Source: DATEPR01 sp036502345 (GTDB lineage: Bacteria > Actinomycetota > Actinomycetes > Mycobacteriales > Pseudonocardiaceae). Taken from it: DNA of 39,593 nucleotides. Below the pieces are notes generated by a model, which was given only the letters and a program-made list of their open reading frames with translations, was not told the origin of the DNA and did no database searches. Numbering within the stretch: the first letter of the stretch is position 1; every line of letters starts with the position of its first letter. Below, piece after piece: positions 1 to 6,425 of this stretch. The stretch lies in NCBI GenBank assembly GCA_036502345.1, contig DASXYT010000054.1, forward strand, positions 1-39,593, written 5' to 3'. A program made the position numbers and the translations under genes.

Positions 1-1
1 G

Positions 2-74
2 TGGGGCCGAAGGGAGTCGAACCCTCACTGGCTGGAACCTAAATCCAGTGCCTCTGCCATTGGGCTACGGCCCC
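2..74 (-). tRNA. tRNA with UAG anticodon (nominally Leu), class I fold
   Basis: Read on the minus strand, this 73-nt stretch folds as a complete cloverleaf. It has a 7-bp acceptor stem (GGGGCCG/CGGCCCC), a 3-bp D stem, the anticodon stem CTGGA/TCCAG with loop TTTAGGT, a variable loop of only 5 nt (CCAGT), a T arm with the TTCGACT loop, and discriminator A73. The anticodon is therefore UAG, which reads the CUA leucine codon. Canonical bacterial tRNA-Leu carries a long class II variable arm, and this gene lacks one, so the charging identity is uncertain. Position 1 would be the first C of a CCA tail; the rest lies outside the window. The T stem has one G-U pair. Confidence 0.85.
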
Positions 75-223
75 TTGCCCGGTCGGTGGGGGTGCCGGTC
101 GGGCTTGGTCAGCCTAGCGGGCGGCCTCGGGACTGGGCCGAGCGGCGGAGGGGGTTGGTCGGCGGGCTGACCGTCGGTGATCTACCGTGGTCGGCGCAGG
201 ATGGCCGACCTAGGAGGAACCCC

Positions 224-445
224 GTGGCCCGTGACCCGGACACGATTCAGCGGGAGATCGAGCAGGCGCGTGACGCGCTGGCGGTCACCCTTGACGAGCT
301 TGGCACCAAGGCCAACCCGCAGCGACTTGTGGACACCGCCAAGTCCAGCTTGCGGACCACCATCATGCAGCCGAAGGTGCTCTACCCGCTGATCGGCGTC
401 GGCGCCGTCGTCGGGCTGTTGCTGGTCCGCAAGCTGTTCCGTTAG
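224..445 (+). CDS. DUF3618 small membrane protein
   Basis: This is a 73-residue protein. It has a charged helical N-terminal half with the DUF3618 signature (DPDTIQREIEQARDALA then TLDELGTKANP) and one C-terminal transmembrane helix (roughly residues 50-70) ending in a basic tail. The GTG start at 224 is chosen because TAGGAGGAA lies about 5 bases upstream at 211-219. Longer in-frame starts run through sequence with no resemblance to the family. Its last 4 bases overlap the convergent TetR gene. The family is widespread in actinobacteria, and I know of no established biochemical function. The topology suggests a membrane-anchored cytoplasmic helix. Confidence 0.8.
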   Translation: MARDPDTIQREIEQARDALAVTLDELGTKANPQRLVDTAKSSLRTTIMQPKVLYPLIGVGAVVGLLLVRKLFR

Positions 446-1056
446 TTCGGCGGCATCAGCAGCGGCACCAGGACCTGGTCCACCAGGCGGTCCACGAACG
501 CGGCGTCCAACGGGTCACCGGTGAGCATCAGCCGATACGTCAGAGCCGCGCCGGCCAGTTCGACCGCCATGCCCTTCGGGGCCTCTTCGCCGAGCTCACC
601 TCGCGCTGCCGCGCGTTCCAGGACCGCCCGCAGCACGTCGCGCTGTGACCTCAGGAAGCTCTTGCGGAACGCTTCCGCCAGTTCCGGCTCGTGCGGCAAC
701 TCGCCGACCAACGCCTGGGCCGCCTTGCCCGCCGGGCCGGACAGGAACGTCGCGAACGACAGCAGGAACTCTCGCAGGTCACCTGCCAGCGAACCGGTGT
801 CCGGCGCCGGGATGTGCTCACTGACCAGCTGGTTGCACGAGTCGATCACCAGGTCCAGCTTCGAGTCCCACCGCCGGTAGATGGTGGCCTTGCCCGCTCT
901 CGCCGTCGCCGCCACCGCATCCATGGTCAGCGCCCGGTATCCCACCTCCGCCAACACCGACAGCGCGGCCTCCCGCAGCGCCTCATCCCTGCTGGCATCC
1001 CTGGGCCGACCACGCGGCAACGTCCGCGGTTCGACTCCGTCACGTGCTGCTGTCAC
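442..1056 (-). CDS. TetR/AcrR family transcriptional regulator
   Basis: This is a 204-residue TetR-type repressor. The N-terminal HTH (about residues 25-72) includes the recognition region MDAVAATARAGKATIYRRW, followed by an all-helical ligand-binding and dimerisation domain. A GTG start at 1054-1056 is preceded by GAGG. The gene sits 278 bp downstream of the drug-efflux MFS gene on the same strand, so it could regulate that pump or an unlinked target. Two near-identical 15-bp direct repeats lie immediately upstream of its ribosome-binding site and a 16-bp palindrome lies about 110 bp upstream. Both are candidate autoregulatory sites. The ligand cannot be inferred. Confidence 0.85.
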   Translation of the reverse strand: MTAARDGVEPRTLPRGRPRDASRDEALREAALSVLAEVGYRALTMDAVAATARAGKATIYRRWDSKLDLVIDSCNQLVSEHIPAPDTGSLAGDLREFLLSFATFLSGPAGKAAQALVGELPHEPELAEAFRKSFLRSQRDVLRAVLERAAARGELGEEAPKGMAVELAGAALTYRLMLTGDPLDAAFVDRLVDQVLVPLLMPPN

Positions 1057-1061
1057 GTCAC

Positions 1062-1092
1062 CGCCTCACAAGCAAAACGCCTCACTGGCAAA
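1062..1092. promoter_or_regulatory. Two 15-bp direct repeats upstream of tetR, candidate operator
   Basis: On the plus strand CGCCTCACAAGCAAA (1062-1076) and CGCCTCACTGGCAAA (1078-1092) differ at two bases and are phased 16 bp apart. They cover the 6-36 bp upstream of the TetR start codon at 1056, a position where bound protein would block transcription or initiation. No protein is known to bind them; the operator role is inferred from repeat structure and position. Confidence 0.4.
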
Positions 1093-1167
1093 CCATCCAC
1101 CTCGCGGCACATCCTATGCGTCTGCAACTGTCGCGCTGACCTGGCGTCCTCACGTGCGGTAACCCTT

Positions 1168-1183
1168 TGACACCTCGGTGTCA
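1168..1183. promoter_or_regulatory. 16-bp perfect inverted repeat upstream of tetR
   Basis: TGACACC-TC-GGTGTCA is a perfect palindrome with 7-bp arms, located in the 278-bp gap between the MFS stop and the TetR start. No T-run follows on either strand, so it resembles a dimeric repressor site more than a terminator. Confidence 0.35.
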
Positions 1184-1334
1184 GCCGCTATCCACCACGT
1201 CATCAGGGGTTTCCGCGCATGCCACCGAGGCATCGGCCCACGACATGATGGCCTCGGGACGGCCATTGATCACCTGATCGGATGGTTTTTCGGCATTTCT
1301 GACCAACCCCGATCGGGCACGGAGTGACTGCCCG

Positions 1335-3410
1335 TCACCGGGCACCGGCCGGCACTGGCGCCGGGTCGGTCGGCTGCTCCTCGAACAACTGCCGCGCCAG
1401 CCTGGCCAACGCGGCCGGCAGGGCCACTTCGGCCTCGGGGTTCCAGTCCGCCAGCCGCTCGGCCACCCACTCCTGCCATGCCGCCGACAGTGTGCCGAAC
1501 TCCTGCTCGCCACGATCGGTCAGCCGCAGCCCGTCCGGGCCCTCGATCAGGTAACCGGCCGCGATGACGTTGTCGAACGCCGGTCGCAGCACCTTCGCAG
1601 GCACCCGCACGCTCTCCGCGATACCGGCCACGGTCGCCGGACCACCCTTTCGCCGGCACGACCGCACCTTGACCACGCACCACGCCTCGGCCTCGTCCAA
1701 CGGCGAGTGCGCATGGGCCAACGCGACCGTGCTCATCTGCCCGCGTTCCTTGCGCAGCAACCCGGCCAACGCCTTCTGCAGGCTCTGGTCGGCGTCCGCC
1801 GACTCCGGCATCGCGAAGCCGTCACCCAACTCCGTCGCGGCCGCCCTCGACGTGCCACGCAGCGGGACTTCCTTGAGGAACAACGACAACACGAGCGCGG
1901 CCAACGCCACCGGCACGCCGGCCAGGAACACCACGTGCAACGACTGGGCGTACGCGTGCACCAGCGGGCCGGACACGGCGGCCGGCAACCTGTGCAGCGC
2001 CTCCGGGCTCTGTGTCACCCTCGGATCGACACCGGCCGGCAGGGGATGAGCGGCCAGCGCGGCGGCAATGTTGCCGCCGAGCTTGCTGGAGTAGACACTG
2101 CCGAACACGGCGACGCCGAACGAACTGCCGATGGTCCGCAGGAACGTCACGCCGGACGTGGCGACGCCGAGATCGCTGTACTCCACGGTGTTCTGCACCG
2201 CGATCAACAACACCTGCATGGCAAGGCCGACGCCGACACCGAGTACGAACATGTACGACGACGCGGTCCAGAACCCGGTGTGTTCATCCAGTTTGGACAG
2301 TAGATACAGCCCGGCCGCCATGCCGACGGAGCCTGCGATCGGGAACGCCCGGTAGCGGCCGGTCTTGCTCACCACGTTGCCGCTGCCGATGGCCGCGATC
2401 AGCAGACCGAGGACCATCGGCAGCATCCGGATACCGGACACAGTCGCCGTAGTGCCCTGGACGTACTGCAAATACGTTGGTAGGAATGTGATCCCGCCCA
2501 GCATGGCGAACCCGACGATGAAACTCATCGGCCCCGCCACCGCGAACACCGGGTTGCCGAACAGCCGCATCGGCAGCACCGGTTCGGCGGCCCGCCGCTC
2601 CACCATGACGAACAGCCCCAGCGCCACCACGGACGCGGCGGCCATCCAGATGATCGTGGGGGACAGCCACGGATAGGTGGTGCCGCCCCAACTGGTCACC
2701 AGCGTCAGCCCGCTGGCGCCGAGCGCGACCAGGACGATGCCGAGATAGTCGATCACCGGCTTCAGCGCGTTGCGCACCGCCGGGATCGCGGGCACGGCCA
2801 CGGCGATGACGATGATGCCGACCGGGATGTTCACGTAGAACGCCCACCGCCAGGACAGGTGGTCCACGAACAGGCCACCGAGCAGCGGCCCGATCACGGT
2901 GACCACACCGAACACCGAGCCGAGTGCACCCTGGTACCTGCCGCGCTCGCGCAACGGGATGACGTCCGCGATCAGCGCCGACGACGTGACCAGCAGCCCG
3001 CCGGCACCCAGACCCTGCACGGCCCGCCAGCCGATCAGCCAGGTCATGCTGTTGGCGAAGCCGCAGAAGAACGAGCCGATCAGGAAGATGACCACGCTGA
3101 GCAGGAACATCCGCTTGCGGCCGAACAGGTCGCCGAACTTGCCGACGAGCGCGGTGGACACGGTCTCGGCGAGCAGGTAGCCGGTGACCACCCAGGACAG
3201 GTGGCCCGCGCCGCCGAGGTCGCCGACGATGGTGGGCAGCGCTGTGGACACGATGGTCTGGTCGAGCGCGGCCAGCAGCAGGCCGAGCGCGACCGCGCCG
3301 AACACCGCGTTGATCCGCTGACGACTGACTTCGACGGGCGCGTCACCGTCCTGCGGGGGCTTCGGGTCGCTGACCGGTGCCGGCCTGATTTCGGTGGTGC
3401 TGGCTGCCAT
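1335..3410 (-). CDS. DHA2-family (14-TM) MFS drug efflux transporter with C-terminal winged-helix domain
   Basis: This is a 691-residue EmrB/QacA-type proton antiporter. It has the family motif LDQTIVSTALP (about residues 49-59) in helix 1, motif A GKFGDLFGRKR (90-100), motif C-like GPLLGG in helix 5, and about 14 hydrophobic segments up to residue 500. The remaining roughly 150 residues are soluble. They contain a MarR-like winged-helix pattern (GGPATVAGIAESVRVPAKVLR, then LRLTDRGEQEF), which ordinary DHA2 pumps of about 500 residues lack. The gene lies 61 bp downstream of the second TetR gene on the same strand, so the two may be co-transcribed. The ATG start has no strong Shine-Dalgarno sequence. 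The substrate is unknown; a multidrug or secreted-metabolite export role is inferred. Confidence 0.9.
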   Translation of the reverse strand: MAASTTEIRPAPVSDPKPPQDGDAPVEVSRQRINAVFGAVALGLLLAALDQTIVSTALPTIVGDLGGAGHLSWVVTGYLLAETVSTALVGKFGDLFGRKRMFLLSVVIFLIGSFFCGFANSMTWLIGWRAVQGLGAGGLLVTSSALIADVIPLRERGRYQGALGSVFGVVTVIGPLLGGLFVDHLSWRWAFYVNIPVGIIVIAVAVPAIPAVRNALKPVIDYLGIVLVALGASGLTLVTSWGGTTYPWLSPTIIWMAAASVVALGLFVMVERRAAEPVLPMRLFGNPVFAVAGPMSFIVGFAMLGGITFLPTYLQYVQGTTATVSGIRMLPMVLGLLIAAIGSGNVVSKTGRYRAFPIAGSVGMAAGLYLLSKLDEHTGFWTASSYMFVLGVGVGLAMQVLLIAVQNTVEYSDLGVATSGVTFLRTIGSSFGVAVFGSVYSSKLGGNIAAALAAHPLPAGVDPRVTQSPEALHRLPAAVSGPLVHAYAQSLHVVFLAGVPVALAALVLSLFLKEVPLRGTSRAAATELGDGFAMPESADADQSLQKALAGLLRKERGQMSTVALAHAHSPLDEAEAWCVVKVRSCRRKGGPATVAGIAESVRVPAKVLRPAFDNVIAAGYLIEGPDGLRLTDRGEQEFGTLSAAWQEWVAERLADWNPEAEVALPAALARLARQLFEEQPTDPAPVPAGAR

Positions 3411-3471
3411 GGAATGACAGTAAGGCGGACATCGGGGCTGAGCAGCACAATGCCACCGGCGAATTGCCGGG

Positions 3472-4110
3472 CTATCCCTGACCGGGTGACGGTTGTTCGG
3501 TGAGCAGTGAGCGCATGCCGAACCAGATCAGTTGCATGACGAGTTCGGCAGCGTCGGCAGGGCTGGTCTCCGGGTGTCGCTGACACCACAGCGCGAGCCG
3601 TTCGCAGCCGCCGACGATCACCTCGGCGGCCGACGTCAGATCCAGCGGCGGCTGCGGCACGTAGAGCGCCATGGTGCCGCTGATCAGGTCGGTCTGCTGC
3701 TGCCGGACTGCCTCGATCTCCTCGGCGGCGGACGGCCCGACGACGGCGGCCTCGCTACACAGCAGCGCCCAGGACCTGCTGTGGTCCTTGATGAACTGGA
3801 AGTACGCGATCAGGCCGTTGCGCAGCATGTCCTCGGGGTTGCCCGAGTCGACGGCGGCCTGGGAGGTGACCCGGAGCAGTTCCGCCCTCGCCTGCCGGAT
3901 GCACGCCACCAGCAGGCCCTCCTTGGAGCCGAAGTACTCGTAGAGCATCGGTTTGGACACGCCGACCCGCTCCGCGATCTCGTCCATGGATGCCGCGACG
4001 TAGCCGCGTTCGGCGAAGACCTGCTCGGCCACGGACATCATCTGGCGTTCCCGGTCCGCCCTCGGCATGCGGCGCCTGCGGGTGGGGTCGGTCCGGCTGC
4101 TGGTGGCCAC
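3472..4110 (-). CDS. TetR family regulator divergent from flavin monooxygenase
   Basis: This is a 212-residue TetR protein with HTH at about residues 20-66, including MDEIAERVGVSKPMLYEYF, and a helical C-terminal domain. The GTG start lies at 4108-4110. It diverges from the Baeyer-Villiger-type monooxygenase across 72 bp rich in inverted repeats, the same architecture as the mycobacterial EthR repressor and EthA monooxygenase. The MFS pump follows 61 bp downstream in the same direction. The most economical reading is that it autoregulates and represses the monooxygenase, and possibly the pump. The ligand is unknown, and orthology to EthR is not claimed. Confidence 0.87.
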   Translation of the reverse strand: MATSSRTDPTRRRRMPRADRERQMMSVAEQVFAERGYVAASMDEIAERVGVSKPMLYEYFGSKEGLLVACIRQARAELLRVTSQAAVDSGNPEDMLRNGLIAYFQFIKDHSRSWALLCSEAAVVGPSAAEEIEAVRQQQTDLISGTMALYVPQPPLDLTSAAEVIVGGCERLALWCQRHPETSPADAAELVMQLIWFGMRSLLTEQPSPGQG

Positions 4111-4119
4111 ACCACGAGT

Positions 4120-4171
4120 CTACCGCAAGTAACCTACTGATGGTAAGCTACGGGCCGGTAGCCGATCAGTA
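4120..4171. promoter_or_regulatory. Nested inverted repeats between divergent tetR and monooxygenase
   Basis: The 72-bp divergent gap contains TACTGAT (4135-4141) paired with ATCAGTA (4165-4171), CTACCG (4120-4125) paired with CGGTAG (4156-4161), and GCTAC/GTAGC within. The repeats lie where both promoters must be, consistent with a TetR operator controlling both genes. A protein-binding role is inferred. Confidence 0.5.
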
Positions 4172-4182
4172 AGGATGACGAC

Positions 4183-5685
4183 ATGGGTCAGCACAACCGG
4201 GTGATCATCGTCGGAACCGGCTTCTCCGGCCTCGGCATGGCCATCGAACTGAAGAAGTCGGGCTTCGACGACTTCGTCGTGTTGGAGAAGGCGCAGGACG
4301 TCGGCGGTACCTGGCGGGACAACTCCTATCCCGGCTGTGCCTGCGACATCCAGTCGCACATGTACTCGTTCTCGTTCGAGCAGAACCCGAACTGGACCAG
4401 GTCGTTCCCGTCACAGCCGGAGATCTGGGACTACCTGCGCAAGGTGGCCGACCGCTACGGCCTGCGCGGCCACATCCGGTTCGGCCAGGAACTGACCGGC
4501 GCCCGCTGGGACGAGGACACCCAGGTCTGGCACGTGCACACCAAGTCGGGCGACGAGTTCACCGCCCAGTTCGTGGTCAACGGTGTCGGCGCCCTGCACA
4601 TCCCGAACGTGCCGAAGCTGCCGGGGATCGAGAAGTTCCAGGGGCCGTCGTTCCACTCCGCCAACTGGAACCACGAAGTCGACCTGCGCGGCAAGCGGAT
4701 CGCAGTGGTGGGCACCGGTGCCAGCGCGATCCAGTTCGTGCCGCAGATCGCGCCGGATGCCGAGCAGGTGCACCTGTTCCAGCGCACGGCGCCCTGGGTG
4801 ATGCCCAAGCCGGACTACCCGATGCCGGCGTGGACCCGCACGCTGTTCCGGTTCGTGCCCGGCGCGCAGCGGCTCTACCGCAGCGCCATCTACTGGCTGC
4901 TGGAGGCTCGGGCGATCGGCTTCAACGGCCACCCGAAGCTGCTGCAGGCCGCCGAGAAGATCGCCAAGCGGCACGTCGCCAAGGCCATCGACGACCCGGC
5001 ACTGCGCGCGAAGGTGACCCCGGACTACCGGATGGGCTGCAAGCGCGTGCTGGTGTCCAACGACTACTACCAGGCGCTGGCCAGGCAGAACGTCGAGCTG
5101 ATCACCGAGGGCGTCGCCGAGGTCCGTGAGCACAGCGTCGTCGCGGCCGACGGCACCGAGCGCGAGGTGGACGCGATCATCTTCGGCACCGGGTTCCACG
5201 TCACCGACGCGTTCGACAACCTGGACATCCTCGGCCGGCACGACCGCAACCTGGGCAAGGAGTGGTCGGTCGAGGGCATGCGGACCCACCTCGGCATCAC
5301 GGTGTCCGGTTTCCCGAACCTGTTCTTCCTGCTCGGCCCGAACACCGGTCTCGGGCACAACTCGGTCGTCTTCATGATCGAGTCGCAGATCCGGTACGTC
5401 ATGGACTCCATCAGGATGGTGGACGCCAACCGGGCCGCGGCCATCGAGGTGCGGCCGACGGTGCAGGAGGAGTTCAACGCCGACATCCAGCGCAAGCTGG
5501 TCAAGGGCGTGTGGACCCAGGGCGGCTGCAAGAGCTGGTACCTGGACGCGAAGGGCGTCAACAGGACGATCTGGCCCGGCTTCACCTGGCGCTACTGGCT
5601 GGACACCCGCAAGGTCAACCCAACCGACTTCGAGCTGCAGGCGCGCCGCCACGATCGGGTGGAACAGGTCAAATCGGGACATTGA
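4183..5685 (+). CDS. Flavin-binding (Baeyer-Villiger-type) monooxygenase
   Basis: This is a 500-residue class B flavoprotein monooxygenase. The FAD Rossmann motif GTGFSG is at residues 11-16, VGGTW at 40-44, the Baeyer-Villiger fingerprint FxGxxxHxxxW (FQGPSFHSANW) at 152-162, and the NADPH-binding GTGASA at 177-182. Family enzymes insert one oxygen next to a carbonyl, or oxygenate sulfur or nitrogen, using NADPH and O2. This sequence is closest in style to the CHMO/4-hydroxyacetophenone monooxygenase group found in many copies in actinomycetes. The divergent TetR gene probably controls it. The physiological substrate cannot be read from sequence. Confidence 0.92.
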   Translation: MGQHNRVIIVGTGFSGLGMAIELKKSGFDDFVVLEKAQDVGGTWRDNSYPGCACDIQSHMYSFSFEQNPNWTRSFPSQPEIWDYLRKVADRYGLRGHIRFGQELTGARWDEDTQVWHVHTKSGDEFTAQFVVNGVGALHIPNVPKLPGIEKFQGPSFHSANWNHEVDLRGKRIAVVGTGASAIQFVPQIAPDAEQVHLFQRTAPWVMPKPDYPMPAWTRTLFRFVPGAQRLYRSAIYWLLEARAIGFNGHPKLLQAAEKIAKRHVAKAIDDPALRAKVTPDYRMGCKRVLVSNDYYQALARQNVELITEGVAEVREHSVVAADGTEREVDAIIFGTGFHVTDAFDNLDILGRHDRNLGKEWSVEGMRTHLGITVSGFPNLFFLLGPNTGLGHNSVVFMIESQIRYVMDSIRMVDANRAAAIEVRPTVQEEFNADIQRKLVKGVWTQGGCKSWYLDAKGVNRTIWPGFTWRYWLDTRKVNPTDFELQARRHDRVEQVKSGH

Positions 5686-5787
5686 GCGGAACCAGCTCAA
5701 CTATTCTGACGTTGCGTGAAGAGTTGTAGTGCGCGCGGGGCGATTTGGACGTCAGACAGGTGGCCGCGCGTTGGTGAGGTGGCCGCG

Positions 5788-6264
5788 TCAGGCCAGCGTG
5801 TTGAGTGCGCGCAGTCTGCTGATCAGGTCGACGGTGTCCAGGCCGCACAGCTCGGCCATCTGTTCCAGGGCGGCCAGGTCGAGGTGGATCTCGGGGGCCT
5901 GGCCGGCCGGTGCCTGGTGCAGCCGGTCGGTCGCCCACCGCCGCAGCGGCCCCAGTTCCGGCTGGCTGTCGCCGACCACCCTGGCCAGGTTGACCCGCAG
6001 GTGACCGGGTCGCTCGTCGCTGAACACCCTGTCGTGCACGCGTGCCAGCACGTCGTGCGGCAGTACGTCCATGGCCAGGCAGAGCTCAGCCAGCCGGACC
6101 ACCGAGCACTGCCGGGTGCCCAGTTCGTAGGTGGCCAGCGTCTGTAGCGAGATGTCGTTGTCGAGCCGGTGTTGGAGATCCTTGCGGGTCCAACCGCGCT
6201 GTTTGCGCACGCGCCGGAGCTCGTCCCCGAGAACTCGTTGATAGCTCGCTGCGTCGATGTGCAC
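5788..6264 (-). CDS. BldD-like XRE family transcriptional regulator
   Basis: This is a 158-residue DNA-binding protein. The N-terminal helix-turn-helix (about residues 8-65) contains LGDELRRVRKQRGWTRKDL and LQTLATYELGTRQCSVVRL. The C-terminal helical domain (ELGPLRRWATDRL, then HLDLAALEQMAELCGLD) is arranged like that of BldD. The RGD/RxxD residues that bind cyclic-di-GMP in Streptomyces BldD are not visible at the corresponding place, which reads roughly QAP and HLDL. The GTG start at 6262-6264 is preceded by GGAGG at a spacing of 8. The leader contains a strong 30-bp palindrome, suggesting autoregulation. The protein lies downstream of the LCP gene on the same strand with 161 bp between. 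Confidence 0.8.
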   Translation of the reverse strand: MHIDAASYQRVLGDELRRVRKQRGWTRKDLQHRLDNDISLQTLATYELGTRQCSVVRLAELCLAMDVLPHDVLARVHDRVFSDERPGHLRVNLARVVGDSQPELGPLRRWATDRLHQAPAGQAPEIHLDLAALEQMAELCGLDTVDLISRLRALNTLA

Positions 6265-6292
6265 GGTCCGTGCCTCCGCCCCTGGAACTGCT

Positions 6293-6322
6293 TGCCCTAC
6301 GTACTGATGAGTACGAAGGGCA
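6293..6322. promoter_or_regulatory. 30-bp imperfect palindrome in the leader of the BldD-like gene
   Basis: The sequence reads TGCCCT-A-CGTACT-GATG-AGTACG-A-AGGGCA on the plus strand: 13-bp arms with a single central mismatch, 29-58 bp upstream of the GTG start of the XRE gene. An operator for that regulator is the likeliest role; an mRNA hairpin is possible. Confidence 0.5.
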
Positions 6323-6362
6323 CTCCGGCTTACGCCGCTAGGAGTGGTTCTTTGGTCCAGTT

Positions 6363-6376
6363 CACCCGAACGGGTG
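6363..6376. promoter_or_regulatory. 14-bp perfect palindrome between LCP and XRE genes
   Basis: CACCCG-AA-CGGGTG lies 50-63 bp after the LCP stop codon and about 100 bp before the XRE start. It has no T-run, so it may be an operator or a weak hairpin; its function is unassigned. Confidence 0.3.
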
Positions 6377-6425
6377 TAGCGGATTGGGCCGAATCCCGAG
6401 GTGGAGTAGTGCAGGTCACATGGCT

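Noticed and set aside
1062..1092. CRISPR-like array
   Set aside because: Only two repeats with essentially no spacer; no cas genes in the window. No other CRISPR, insertion sequence or transposase was seen.
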